NCBI RefSeq assembly: GCF_937875265.1
Contig: NZ_CALLXM010000203.1
Coordinates: forward strand, 1 to 20,567
Length of the DNA stretch: 20,567 nucleotides
Direction of reading: 5' to 3'
Source: an uncultured Acetobacter sp.
GTDB taxonomy: Bacteria; Pseudomonadota; Alphaproteobacteria; Acetobacterales; Acetobacteraceae
Shown here: positions 7,907 to 16,133 of the stretch, piece by piece
Numbering within the stretch: the first letter of the stretch is position 1
Layout of the letters: each line of letters starts with the position of its first letter
Notes under the pieces: generated by a model
What the model saw: only the letters and a program-made list of their open reading frames with translations
Database searches by the model: none
Told to the model about the DNA's origin: nothing
Position numbers and translations under genes: made by a program

Positions 7907-7935
7907 GTTATGCGGAGGAGGGCTATATTCGTCAA
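7907..7935 (-). promoter_or_regulatory. sigma-70-type promoter of metZ
   Basis: On the minus strand TTGACG (7930-7935) and CATAAC (7907-7912) are 17 bp apart, matching the -35 and -10 consensus in five and four of six positions. Transcription would begin near 7900, so that the SAM-II aptamer is at the 5' end of the transcript, as expected. Confidence 0.6.
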
Positions 7936-7951
7936 GCACCTATCCGCGTCC

Positions 7952-7974
7952 GTGCAGATGGCTCAGCCATGCAC
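7952..7974 (-). repeat. hairpin after the GNAT-NUDIX gene, possible weak terminator
   Basis: GTGC (7952-7955) and ATGGC (7958-7962) pair with GCCAT (7966-7970) and GCAC (7971-7974), with a 2-nt bulge and a 3-nt loop. It lies just past the stop at 7991 and just upstream of the metZ -35 box, so it may separate the two units. No T tract follows. Confidence 0.35.
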
Positions 7975-7990
7975 CCGGTTTACCCGTGTT

Positions 7991-8980
7991 TTAAAGCAGT
8001 TCCTGCAACAGCGGTACGAAGGGAATATCAGCGTCCGGCATAGGGTAATCATGCAGGTCTTCAGGCGCGACCCATGCCAGTGTCTGTCCTTCCTTCGCAA
8101 CAGGCGTCCCGGCCCAGCGGCGGCACAGATAAAGCGGCATCAGCAGATCAAACGCTTTGTAGGCGTGTGAGGCAAAAGTGAACGGGGCGACGCAGGCGCG
8201 GGAGACATCCAGCCCAAGTTCCTCTTCCAGTTCTCGCACCAATGCGGCTTCCGGTGTTTCTCCGGGTTCTACTTTTCCACCGGGAAATTCCCAAAGACCC
8301 GCCAGACTTTTGCCCTCTGGCCGCTTGGCTAGAAGAATACGTCCCTGCGCATCAATCAGGGCTGCAGCAGACACAAGAACGAGCTTGCGCGGTGCGGGAG
8401 CGCCTTCAGGCTGGGTGCTTAAAGGGGTGTCCAGATCATCCCGTGTGGCTTCAAACACCCGCACGGCGTGTTCTTTTCCACGGGCGACAAACATTTGTTT
8501 ATCCGAGCCAATGGCCCTAAATCCGATACGCTCAAGAACACAGGCTGACGCGGTGTTATCTTCCGCGACCAGACCGCGCAGGCACGCAATATCCAGATTA
8601 GCCAGAGCCCAGTGGGCCAGTCGCCCTGCTGCGCGCGTGGCAATGCCACGGCCCCAGTGTGGGCGGCCAACCCAGTAGCCCAGCATTCCGACACGCCCGA
8701 CCTGCGGTATATTTTGTACACGCAGACCTACGCAGCCCAGAAAAGTGTCATTTTCGTCCAGAATGGCAAAATGGCAGCCTTCTTTGGCCCGATGCATGGA
8801 GTGCGTTGCGGCAATCCACTTATCAGCCAGATCCCGCGGGTAGGGGAAGGGCAAGCGGCTGAGCATCCGCACCACTTCCCAGTCATTGACCAGGTTGTGG
8901 AGTGCAGGGGCATCATCAGGCAGGAGAGGGCGCAGCCGGTAGGGCGGCGCTTCCAGAACCAGAGACGCGATGTCAGGCAT
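7991..8980 (-). CDS. GNAT acetyltransferase / NUDIX (MutT-like) hydrolase fusion protein
   Basis: A 329-residue two-domain protein. Residues about 10-185 are a GNAT N-acetyltransferase of the RimJ/RimL type, with the acetyl-CoA loop GRPHWGRGIATRA (105-117) and NTASACVLERIGF (142-154). After a linker of about 15 residues (187-200) comes a NUDIX domain with a perfect box: Gly235, Glu241, Arg249-Glu250, Glu253-Glu254 and Gly256. The lead-in LAKRPEGKSLAGLWEFPGGK is typical of MutT, which removes 8-oxo-dGTP from the nucleotide pool. The acetyltransferase target is unknown. The ATG overlaps the stop of the Rieske gene by 8 bp, and there is no good Shine-Dalgarno, so translation is probably coupled. 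This domain order is known in other proteobacteria as a bifunctional protein, so it is unusual rather than new. Confidence 0.9.
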   Translation of the reverse strand: MPDIASLVLEAPPYRLRPLLPDDAPALHNLVNDWEVVRMLSRLPFPYPRDLADKWIAATHSMHRAKEGCHFAILDENDTFLGCVGLRVQNIPQVGRVGMLGYWVGRPHWGRGIATRAAGRLAHWALANLDIACLRGLVAEDNTASACVLERIGFRAIGSDKQMFVARGKEHAVRVFEATRDDLDTPLSTQPEGAPAPRKLVLVSAAALIDAQGRILLAKRPEGKSLAGLWEFPGGKVEPGETPEAALVRELEEELGLDVSRACVAPFTFASHAYKAFDLLMPLYLCRRWAGTPVAKEGQTLAWVAPEDLHDYPMPDADIPFVPLLQELL

Positions 8981-10076
8981 TCACGGTCGGTGCGGGAACA
9001 CCGCATTCCGCCAGAAGGGCACGTAGAGCGTTGATAACGGGGAAGACTTCCACATTGTGGTCACCGCCCAGCTCACGCCACGCATTCTGCTCCAGTTCCA
9101 CAATTTCGCGGTCTTCAGCAAAAATCCGTTCGGTAAAGGCCACAAGGAACGGCCATGCCAGTTCCAGAACACCCGGTATCTTGGGGCGCTTGACGGACAG
9201 CAGGCCGAAGGTCCGGTTGGTCAGCTCTTCTGCATCCTGGGGGACGTAGACAATCCACAGATCCATCACCGGGTCTTCATCACCCGTCTGGATGCGGAGC
9301 GTCTGGTAAGGATATTCCGTACGGATGGTCATGACGTCACGATGCTGGAATTTTTCTGAAGCATCTCGGCGTTCGCCAAAAATCAGAGCTTCGCCCAGCG
9401 GCTGTTTGCCGCTGGTACGGGCGAAGGAATAGCGGGCTTCCACCAGACCAGGCTTATGTTCCTGCCCCAGAAAGCGCGGGCGCATCTGGCCCATCTGCTT
9501 CATGTGCATGAACTGATGGTTCATATCCATCAGGTTCTCATGCATGAAGCTGTAGTGGCATTTCACTTCCTGCCCGAAGGAGCGGGTTTTGTAGCCAGGG
9601 TTTCCAACACGGGCCAGACGCGGAGCAAGCGGCACGGAATCCGCTTTATCCGGGTCTCCGGGGAAGACGAAAATCAGGCCATCCTGCTCACGGCAGGGGA
9701 AGGTGCGCACACCGTTGGGAAGCTTGCCTTTGCCCAGATAGGGCACATCAATACACCGGCCAGAGCGGCCATAGGCCCAGCCGTGATAACAGCACTGAAC
9801 AGACTGACCGCAGACTTTGCCTTTGCTGAGCGGCACCTGCCGGTGCGCACAGCGGTCTTCCAGCGCAAAAATAGCACCTTCTGTCGGGCGGACCAGAGCA
9901 ATGGGGGTTCCTGCATATCGCGTGCCGATTGTCTTGCCCGGCTTGAGTTCCTTTGACCATGCAACCGGATACCAATAATCCGGATTGGATCGGATGCGCC
10001 GCAGATCCGTGGTGCTGTTAGCCGTTCCGGAAGCGGAATTTCCGGTTGGTGCGTCAGTCTGAACGGTCTGGTCCAT
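8973..10076 (-). CDS. Rieske [2Fe-2S] non-heme iron oxygenase, alpha-subunit-like
   Basis: About 367 residues. The Rieske cluster motif is complete: CAH (Cys and His about residues 76 and 78) and CCYHGW (Cys 95, His 98) counted from the ATG at 10076. The mononuclear iron site is seen in ENLMDMNHQFMH, giving Asp, His and His ligands; the C-terminal EDREIVELEQ resembles vanillate-demethylase-type oxygenases. Such enzymes hydroxylate or demethylate aromatic or polycyclic substrates and need a reductase, which is not encoded nearby. The substrate cannot be inferred. An in-frame ATG at 10091 is the alternative start; 10076 is preferred for the GAGG just before it. Its neighbour downstream, overlapping by 8 bp, is the GNAT-NUDIX gene. 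Confidence 0.87.
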   Translation of the reverse strand: MDQTVQTDAPTGNSASGTANSTTDLRRIRSNPDYWYPVAWSKELKPGKTIGTRYAGTPIALVRPTEGAIFALEDRCAHRQVPLSKGKVCGQSVQCCYHGWAYGRSGRCIDVPYLGKGKLPNGVRTFPCREQDGLIFVFPGDPDKADSVPLAPRLARVGNPGYKTRSFGQEVKCHYSFMHENLMDMNHQFMHMKQMGQMRPRFLGQEHKPGLVEARYSFARTSGKQPLGEALIFGERRDASEKFQHRDVMTIRTEYPYQTLRIQTGDEDPVMDLWIVYVPQDAEELTNRTFGLLSVKRPKIPGVLELAWPFLVAFTERIFAEDREIVELEQNAWRELGGDHNVEVFPVINALRALLAECGVPAPTVNA

Positions 10077-10229
10077 CTTACCTCGTGTCATAACTCTCGG
10101 GGCGGTGTCATCCTGACACTGCCATAGCGAGATGCATGCAACCGTATATCACACAAAGAGGCAAGACGCAGAGGGGCTGGAAAGCCGGATATAGGCTCTT
10201 TTATTTGCAAATTATTCGCAAAGTGAAAA

Positions 10230-10724
10230 TCAGACTGCTTTGGGCGTTGGTCTGGGCATAGGTCCTTCACGTTTCAGCCCGTGCCAGGCAATCAGGCTAT
10301 CACCCAGAAACAAGGCAAGAGCCCCGACAGTGCAGGCAAGTGCCAACCCAAACATGATGACCAGCCAGGTAGCCACTGAAGAATCCCGCACACTGCCCAT
10401 AAACAGTACAAAAGCGGCCCCACAGGAGGCGGCTCCCCCCAGCCCTCCGGCCAGAATGGCTGCATCGAGCATTAGTGTGCGGCGGTGAAGGCGTATCAGG
10501 TGCTTCTCCAGCGTCAGGGTGCGGTCCGCGTCCTCAGTCTCGTTCGTCAGCAGAGCGTTAGCCTGTTCAATATGGTCAGACACACGGGCCAGACGGGTAT
10601 TGAACAGGTTGAGCAACGTGCCGATGCCCGAGAGCATGAAAACCGGGGTGAGTGCCACCTGAATGATGTGCGCAACACTATCAACCGGCTCAGCAGCGAT
10701 GCCTGCAAAAACGGGAAAAGCCAT
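10230..10724 (-). CDS. DUF2721 family membrane protein
   Basis: A 164-residue inner membrane protein with about three transmembrane segments: 19-41, 83-110 and 117-141. Between the first two is a charged, probably helical stretch with the pattern FNTRLARVSDHIEQANAL and LIRLHRRTLML. This layout and pattern match the DUF2721 family, whose function is unknown. The C terminus is short and basic. It lies 48 bp downstream of the DUF815 ATPase gene and 138-150 bp upstream of the Rieske gene, all on the minus strand. The Shine-Dalgarno is weak and distant (AGGA about 13 nt before the ATG). Confidence 0.78.
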   Translation of the reverse strand: MAFPVFAGIAAEPVDSVAHIIQVALTPVFMLSGIGTLLNLFNTRLARVSDHIEQANALLTNETEDADRTLTLEKHLIRLHRRTLMLDAAILAGGLGGAASCGAAFVLFMGSVRDSSVATWLVIMFGLALACTVGALALFLGDSLIAWHGLKREGPMPRPTPKAV

Positions 10725-10772
10725 AAAGCGGAGTGTCCTTAGCTGCCAGAACGTCAGGAGCGAGCGGAGGAT

Positions 10773-11660
10773 CTAGCGGCCGGAGGCCAGTTCTGCCGTG
10801 AGGTCTTCAATGAACTGGAAAGCCACCCGGCCAGAACGGCCGCCACGGGTGATGGCCCACTGGCTGGCGCGGGCTGTCAGATCCTCATCGCTGATGGGAA
10901 GGGCGCGTTCTCTCGCATAGGTCCGTACCATGTCAAGAAACACATCCTGCGGGCAGGAATGAAAACCCAGCCACAGGCCAAACCTGTCAGACAGGGAGAC
11001 CTTTTCCTCCGTTGCTTCAGACGGGTTGATGGCGCTGGCGCGTTCGTTCTCAATCATCTCACGCGGCATCAGGTGCCGACGGTTGGATGTGGCGTAGAAC
11101 AGAACATTGTCCGGTCGCCCGGCAATGCCGCCATCCAGAACGGACTTCAGGGCCTTGTAGTCCCGGTCTTCCTTTTCAAAGGACAGATCATCACAGAAAA
11201 TAATGAAGCGGCGCGAACTCTGCCGTAGCATGGCCAGCAGGTCCGGCAGGGTGCTCAGATCTTCCCGCTGAATTTCCACCAGCGCCACCCGGCCCTGACC
11301 GGGTACACATGGCTTGCCATCTACCTGATTGATCAGCGCATGCGCGCCTTTGACCAGCGAGGATTTGCCCATGCCGCGTGAGCCCCACAGCATGGCATTG
11401 TTGGCGGGCAGCCCGCGCGCGAAATGCTCGGTATTGTCCATCAGCGTCTGGCGTTGCGAGTCCACGCCTTGCAACAGTGCGGCAGGCACATGCGCCACAT
11501 GGGCCACCGGCAGCAGCCGCCCGCGTTCAGGCAGCCAGACAAAGGCATCGGCTTTTTCCACGCCGTCCAGGCAGGGCGGCGGAGGGGACAGGCGCTCCAG
11601 CGCTGAGGCAATACGTTCAAGGACGGAGAGGGGGGCGGTGTCCATCAGGGCAGGATCCAT
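10773..11660 (-). CDS. AAA ATPase of the DUF815 family
   Basis: A 295-residue cytoplasmic ATPase. The Walker A loop is WGSRGMGKSSLVK (92-104) and Walker B is FIIFCDDLSFE (152-162). A sensor-like YATSNRRHLMPREM segment follows (about 190-205), then SLSDRFGLWLGFHSC and a C-terminal GRSGRVAFQFIEDL helix. These are the hallmarks of DUF815 (PF05673), widespread in proteobacteria and of unknown role. Length fits the family. The start is uncertain between ATG 11660 and ATG 11645; neither has a clear Shine-Dalgarno. It is divergent from yajC and probably heads the minus-strand group with the DUF2721 gene. Confidence 0.9.
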   Translation of the reverse strand: MDPALMDTAPLSVLERIASALERLSPPPPCLDGVEKADAFVWLPERGRLLPVAHVAHVPAALLQGVDSQRQTLMDNTEHFARGLPANNAMLWGSRGMGKSSLVKGAHALINQVDGKPCVPGQGRVALVEIQREDLSTLPDLLAMLRQSSRRFIIFCDDLSFEKEDRDYKALKSVLDGGIAGRPDNVLFYATSNRRHLMPREMIENERASAINPSEATEEKVSLSDRFGLWLGFHSCPQDVFLDMVRTYARERALPISDEDLTARASQWAITRGGRSGRVAFQFIEDLTAELASGR

Positions 11661-11726
11661 GGTTGTGCCGCCGGTGAACTTCCGGCAGGAAAGGGGGCGA
11701 TGCGGAGGCTTATCTTCAAGGGATGC

Positions 11727-11754
11727 TTGACGTGTGAGCCGTGAAAATTATGGT
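11727..11754 (+). promoter_or_regulatory. sigma-70-type promoter of yajC
   Basis: TTGACG (11727-11732) and TATGGT (11749-11754) are 16 bp apart. Transcription would begin near 11761, about 40 nt before the ATG at 11801. This also argues against the in-frame upstream starts at 11741 and 11750, which lie within the promoter. Confidence 0.5.
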
Positions 11755-11800
11755 CACGCATCTCAATTACGCAACCAGCCTTTCCGGAAAGCCTGCCATC

Positions 11801-12163
11801 ATGTCCAATTTTCTTATTCCCGCAGCTTATGCCCAGTCCGCCGGTGGCGGTGGGGCTGGCTCGAGTCTGATGTCGTTCCTGCCGTTCATTGGCGTGTTTG
11901 TCATCATGTATTTCCTCATGATCCGCCCGCAGCAGCAGAAGCAGAAGCAGCTGCAGAATGAGCTGAAGACGCTGCGCCGTGGGGACCGGATTGTGACGTC
12001 TGGCGGCATTATCGGTATCGTGCAGAAGTCTCGTGATGACAGTCAGGAAATTGAAGTGGAAATCGCTCCGAACGTGCGCGTCATGGTTCTGCGTAACACC
12101 GTGAGCACGGTGCTAACCAGCACAGCCAAACCTGCGAACGATGTGGCAGACACCAAAAAATAA
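11801..12163 (+). CDS. yajC: preprotein translocase subunit YajC
   Basis: A 120-residue inner membrane protein, accessory to the SecDF part of the Sec translocase. The short N terminus MSNFLIPAAYAQ is typical of alphaproteobacterial YajC and sets the start at 11801. A Gly-rich stretch is followed by one transmembrane helix (SFLPFIGVFVIMYFLMIRPQ), then the basic QQQKQKQ stretch and the cytoplasmic domain with LRRGDRIVTSGGIIGIV and VEIAPNVRVMVLRNTV. In many bacteria secD and secF follow; here a terminator and a convergent gene follow instead, so yajC looks monocistronic. The Shine-Dalgarno is weak (GGAAA about 12 nt upstream). Confidence 0.95.
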   Translation: MSNFLIPAAYAQSAGGGGAGSSLMSFLPFIGVFVIMYFLMIRPQQQKQKQLQNELKTLRRGDRIVTSGGIIGIVQKSRDDSQEIEVEIAPNVRVMVLRNTVSTVLTSTAKPANDVADTKK

Positions 12164-12207
12164 GCCTGTGTTGCATCAGGCTACGCATTTTTTTTGCGTG
12201 CTGTGAC

Positions 12208-12235
12208 AAAAAGCGGGCTATAGGCCCGCTTTTTT
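12208..12235. terminator. strong bidirectional intrinsic terminator
   Basis: AAAAAGCGGGC (12208-12218) pairs perfectly with GCCCGCTTTTT (12224-12234) around the loop TATAG. T runs follow the GC stem on both strands, so it can end both yajC and the convergent membrane protein gene. A second small hairpin, ACGCA-T7-TGCGT, lies just before it at 12183-12199. Confidence 0.9.
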
Positions 12236-12252
12236 ATGGCCAGAGGGCTCGG

Positions 12253-12702
12253 TTAACGAGGCTCGTGCTCGTTTGCCAGATGGGGTTCCGCAGCACTGGG
12301 TTCCAAAATCTCTTCGGTGACATCCAGAGCCAGAACTTCGCCCGCCATAATAAGACCGAGCAGCGCCAGAATTTTAAGGCCCAGTATATCATTGCCCTGT
12401 GGGTGGCCGTGCAGGATATGAAGCACAAGAGGGGCAAGTGCTGGCAGCGGGAGTAACCAGAACACAGCACGCCAGATCGGGTTCTGAATGCGGGACCGAT
12501 AGAATGTGGCCAGTTTCCGTTCTTTTTTCATCACAAACCGCAAGAACAGGACGACTGCGGTGCCAACGGCAAGAGATATGAGGGGCATCAGCACAACAGT
12601 GGAGGCCACCACATGCCAGTCGCAATACACAAGGCCAAGCAGCGCGACCCCAACCCATGATAAAAAATAAATGGTAAGACCAATAATGGAATAATGCTTC
12701 AC
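12253..12702 (-). CDS. small integral membrane protein of unknown function
   Basis: A 149-residue protein with four predicted membrane segments, about 7-27, 32-56, 78-97 and 107-128. A basic loop (MKKERKLATFYRSRIQNP) joins the second and third, and the tail is acidic and Glu/Pro-rich. I do not recognise a family. The start is a GTG at 12702 with GAGGA 7 nt upstream, a good ribosome binding site that supports the call. It lies 66 bp downstream of priA on the same strand and may be transcribed with it. The shared terminator at 12208-12235 follows. Confidence 0.7.
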   Translation of the reverse strand: MKHYSIIGLTIYFLSWVGVALLGLVYCDWHVVASTVVLMPLISLAVGTAVVLFLRFVMKKERKLATFYRSRIQNPIWRAVFWLLPLPALAPLVLHILHGHPQGNDILGLKILALLGLIMAGEVLALDVTEEILEPSAAEPHLANEHEPR

Positions 12703-12768
12703 GATAAGGTCCTCACATATCGTTTTCTACGGCTAGTTACGATTTTACTACAAAACAATACAATGCCG

Positions 12769-15030
12769 TTATAAAAAAGAAACCGGGTCAATATCCACAT
12801 CGACCCGCACATGCCGGTCCAGTTTGACCAGCCCGAGCCAGCGGCGGAGAATGGGTTGCACGGCAATGGATTTACGGGTGCGCAGTAGCAAACGCCGCCT
12901 GTGCCGCCCACGTAGAATGGCCATAGGGGCCGGGGCTGGTCCCAGAACCTGAATGCCTTCTCCATAAGGGGCTACGCGGCCAAGAGCTGCCGCGGCATCA
13001 TCAGCGGCAACGCCAGTATCAGCACTGACAATCAATGCCGCCAGCCGCCCGTAAGGTGGCCAGAATCCGGGGCGTCTCTGCTCGGCTTCCTGCGTCATGA
13101 ACGCATCAAAGTCCCCTGAGAGCAGGGCCCGCATTACCGGATGTTCCGGCGTGTAGCTTTGCAGCAGAACGCGTCCTGGAGTGCTGGCCCGCCCGGCACG
13201 CCCCGCGACCTGATGCAGAAGCTGGATGGTGCGCTCGCCCGCCCGCAGATCCCCCCCACCAAGACCAAGATCAGCATCAACAATGCCAACCAGTGTCAGA
13301 TGCGGAAAATGCCAGCCTTTAGCGACAATCTGCGTGCCGATCACCAGATCCACTTCCCGGCGGGAAATTTTACCAACTGCTTCCGCGGTCGCCGCAGGGC
13401 CGCCCAGTGTGTCGCTGGCCATCACCAGAATACGGGCATCGGGGAACAGGTGGCGTGCTTCTTCCGTAATGCGCTCAATACCCGGCCCGATGGGGGTCAG
13501 GCTCTGTTCCGCACCGCAGGACGGGCAGGCTTCTGGCATGGGTTCGGTATGGTCGCAAAAATGGCAGGAGAGGATTTTGCGGTTTCGGTGCTCAACCAGC
13601 CATGCGGTGCAGTGCGGGCACTCCATTCGGTGCCCGCAGGCCCGGCATAATGTGAGCGGGGCATAACCGCGCCGGTTAAGGAACAGCATGGCCTGTTCCT
13701 TGCGCTCAAATGTTGCGGTCAGTTCTTCGGTCAGGGCGGGGGATAGGAACAGCCCGCGTGGCGGGGGATGGTCCCGCATGTCCAGAATGCGGGTTTCAGG
13801 CAGTGTGGCCCCACCGTGGCGGGAGGGTAGAACCAGATGCCGGTAGCGTCCGGCGTCCACATTAGCCAGTGATTCCAGGCTGGGCGTGGCCGAGACCAGC
13901 GCAATGGGAAAACCCGCCAGCCGTGCGCGCACCACGGCCATATCCCGCGCACTGTAGATGACGCCTTCTTCCTGCTTGAACAGGGCTTCGTGCTCTTCAT
14001 CGACAATAATCAGGCCAAGGTTTTTAAACGGCAGGAACAGCGCAGACCGCGCGCCCACAACCACGGTGGCACTGCCGTCTGCCGTGCCGTGCCATGTCAG
14101 ACGGCGGGCGCGTTGGCCAATTTCGGAGTGCCAGATGGCCGGTTGCGTGCCAAAGCGGCGGGTAAAGCGCTCCATCCACTGCGCGGAAAGCGCAATTTCG
14201 GGCAGCAGAACCAGCGCCTGTTTGCCCTGCTCCAGGCAGGCGGCAATAGCTTCCAGATAAATTTCGGTTTTGCCTGAGCCCGTCACGCCTTCCAGTAGCG
14301 TAACGGAGAAGCTTTCTTCCGCGACAGTCTGCCGTAAAGCCGCAGTGGCTTCAGCCTGTGCACCTTCCAGAACCGGCAGATTATGGAGCGGATCCGGTTG
14401 TGCAAAAGGGCGTTCCGGCCCAAGGGCAACAGGGGTCAGGGCACCTGCATCAGCTAGCCCTTTCACCACGCCGGGGCCAACTCCGGCAGCGGTGGCAAGG
14501 TCCGTGGTGGTGCGGGCTGTGCCATCGGCCAGCAAGGTCAGCACTTTCTGGCGGGTGGGTGTCAGGCGTAGTCCGTTCGGTTGAGGGGCGGCTGCCAGCC
14601 AGCCAGTGGAAGGGGTGGGTACGCCACGCATATGCAGCCGTAGCGTCATGGCCAGCACCATGCCGGGGGTTGAAAGGGTGTAGGCGGCCACCCAGTCAAC
14701 AAAACGCCGGAGTTCTGCTGTAAGTGGAGGCAATTCCAGTCGTTCCACCACTGGGCGGAGTTTTGCCGCGTCGACTGTACGGGGGGGCGGAGGCGCGAAT
14801 TCCGGGGGTAGGGAGGACGAGGCATCCCACACCACACCGGTTTGCCTGCGGTGGCCGAGGGGAACTGTCACAATGTCACCGGGCTGCAGAGACATCTCCG
14901 CAGGGGCGGCATAATCAAACGGGCCGGGAAACGGCATGGGCAGCAGCACGGAAACCCTCAGGCGTGCAGACCCGGCAGCAGAAGCCGGAGGCCGGGCAGG
15001 CTGAGGGAATAAGGAAGGTGCAGACGCCAT
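12769..15030 (-). CDS. priA: primosomal protein N' (replication restart helicase PriA)
   Basis: A 753-residue superfamily 2 helicase that reloads the replisome at stalled forks. Domains in order: 3' DNA-binding domain (about 25-125, with PGPFDYAAP and PGDIVTVPLG), a winged-helix region (about 155-210), helicase lobe 1 with Walker A GVTGSGKT (248-255) and the DEEH box (344-347), and lobe 2. The zinc-binding insertion has all eight cysteines: 462, 465, 471, 474, 489, 492, 502 and 505. Lobe 2 carries IGTQIVAKGWHFP (564-576) and QVAGRAGR (607-614). Length is usual for the family. The ATG at 15030 adds about 20 Ala/Pro-rich residues before the domain; no clear Shine-Dalgarno was seen. It is divergent from xerC, an arrangement seen in other Alphaproteobacteria. 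Confidence 0.97.
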   Translation of the reverse strand: MASAPSLFPQPARPPASAAGSARLRVSVLLPMPFPGPFDYAAPAEMSLQPGDIVTVPLGHRRQTGVVWDASSSLPPEFAPPPPRTVDAAKLRPVVERLELPPLTAELRRFVDWVAAYTLSTPGMVLAMTLRLHMRGVPTPSTGWLAAAPQPNGLRLTPTRQKVLTLLADGTARTTTDLATAAGVGPGVVKGLADAGALTPVALGPERPFAQPDPLHNLPVLEGAQAEATAALRQTVAEESFSVTLLEGVTGSGKTEIYLEAIAACLEQGKQALVLLPEIALSAQWMERFTRRFGTQPAIWHSEIGQRARRLTWHGTADGSATVVVGARSALFLPFKNLGLIIVDEEHEALFKQEEGVIYSARDMAVVRARLAGFPIALVSATPSLESLANVDAGRYRHLVLPSRHGGATLPETRILDMRDHPPPRGLFLSPALTEELTATFERKEQAMLFLNRRGYAPLTLCRACGHRMECPHCTAWLVEHRNRKILSCHFCDHTEPMPEACPSCGAEQSLTPIGPGIERITEEARHLFPDARILVMASDTLGGPAATAEAVGKISRREVDLVIGTQIVAKGWHFPHLTLVGIVDADLGLGGGDLRAGERTIQLLHQVAGRAGRASTPGRVLLQSYTPEHPVMRALLSGDFDAFMTQEAEQRRPGFWPPYGRLAALIVSADTGVAADDAAAALGRVAPYGEGIQVLGPAPAPMAILRGRHRRRLLLRTRKSIAVQPILRRWLGLVKLDRHVRVDVDIDPVSFL

Positions 15031-15152
15031 GGGGTTCTATGTAAGCGGAGGTCCGGTTAAAGAACAGTGCTTGCGAAACCATAAAAATTCTGAACAAGTC
15101 AGAAGGCCCTTCAGAGCATGCTGAAGAGTGCGGATCTGTTTGAGGGGTTGCG

Positions 15153-16133
15153 ATGACAGCGGAAGAAGCCGTCCAGAAATTTCTGGAGTGGATGGCGACG
15201 GAAAAGCGGGCATCTCCCCTGACTATTGAGGCTTACAGGGCGGATCTGGCGCGTTTTCTTGGCTTTATGGCCGGGCATCTGGATGGCCTGCCAGACATGG
15301 CCGGGCTGGCGCGGATCAGCCTGAGAGATTTTCGTGCCTGGCTGGCGCAGGAGCAGGCTCGCTCTGCTGCATCTCGCCAGCGGCAGAGCACACCAGACAG
15401 AGCGACCCGAACGCGGGCACGGCGCGTGTCTGCTGTACGTTCCTTTTTTCGCTATCTGGCCCGCAGGCAAGGCGTGGAAAACCCGGCAGTGGCATTGCTG
15501 GCGACGCCACGCAGTAAAAAGCCTTTGCCGCGCCCCCTGAGCGTGACGGATGCCAAAGCCGTGCCTGAGGATATTGCCGCATTGGCGCATACTCCCATAG
15601 CGCAGCGTCGCGATGGGGCTCTGTTTTTGCTTCTCTATGGGTGCGGGCTGCGCATTTCAGAGGCGCTTAATCTCAATATCTCAGACCTTGGCTCCCTGAC
15701 CAGCAGCGGTGTGCTGCGCATCAAAGGGAAGGGGAACAAGGAGCGTCTGGTGCCCGTGTTGCCCATGGTGCAGCAGGCGCTGGAGGCATGGCGCAAACAG
15801 CATCCGTCTCCGTTGTCAGATGCCCCGCTGTTCCCCGGTGTGCGGGGCGGGCGGCTTCAGGCTGGCGTGGCCCAGAAGGCCATGCGGGAATGGCGTGCAC
15901 TGGCCGGGCTGCCGGAGCACGTTACGCCGCATGCTTTGCGCCATTCTTTTGCGACGCACCTGATGGAAGGCGGCGCAGATTTGCGCGTCATTCAGGAACT
16001 GCTGGGGCATGCCAGCCTCTCCACAACGCAACGATACACACTTGCAGATGAAGCGCGCCTGCTTGATGTGTGGACCCGCGCACATCCGCGTGCGCAAAAA
16101 ACTGGTCAGCCCACAGAAGGAACACGAGACTGA
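15153..16133 (+). CDS. xerC: tyrosine recombinase XerC
   Basis: A 326-residue site-specific tyrosine recombinase. The N-terminal SAM-like domain spans about 1-110 (FLEWMATEKRASPLTIEAY). The catalytic domain has all expected residues: Arg167 (GLRISE), Lys193 region (KGKGNKER), His260 and Arg263 (HALRHSF), His286 (LGHASLS) and the nucleophile Tyr295 (TQRYT). Xer proteins resolve chromosome dimers at dif. XerC rather than XerD is suggested by context beside priA and is not proven. GAGGGG lies shortly before the ATG at 15153. The stop shares one base with the start of the next gene (TGATG), so the two are coupled. Confidence 0.93.
   Translation: MTAEEAVQKFLEWMATEKRASPLTIEAYRADLARFLGFMAGHLDGLPDMAGLARISLRDFRAWLAQEQARSAASRQRQSTPDRATRTRARRVSAVRSFFRYLARRQGVENPAVALLATPRSKKPLPRPLSVTDAKAVPEDIAALAHTPIAQRRDGALFLLLYGCGLRISEALNLNISDLGSLTSSGVLRIKGKGNKERLVPVLPMVQQALEAWRKQHPSPLSDAPLFPGVRGGRLQAGVAQKAMREWRALAGLPEHVTPHALRHSFATHLMEGGADLRVIQELLGHASLSTTQRYTLADEARLLDVWTRAHPRAQKTGQPTEGTRD

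Noticed and set aside
15153..16133. Phage or integron integrase, suggesting a mobile element
   Set aside because: The recombinase sits beside priA and is coupled to pip, has Xer-type length and motifs, and there are no att repeats, tRNA or phage genes around it.
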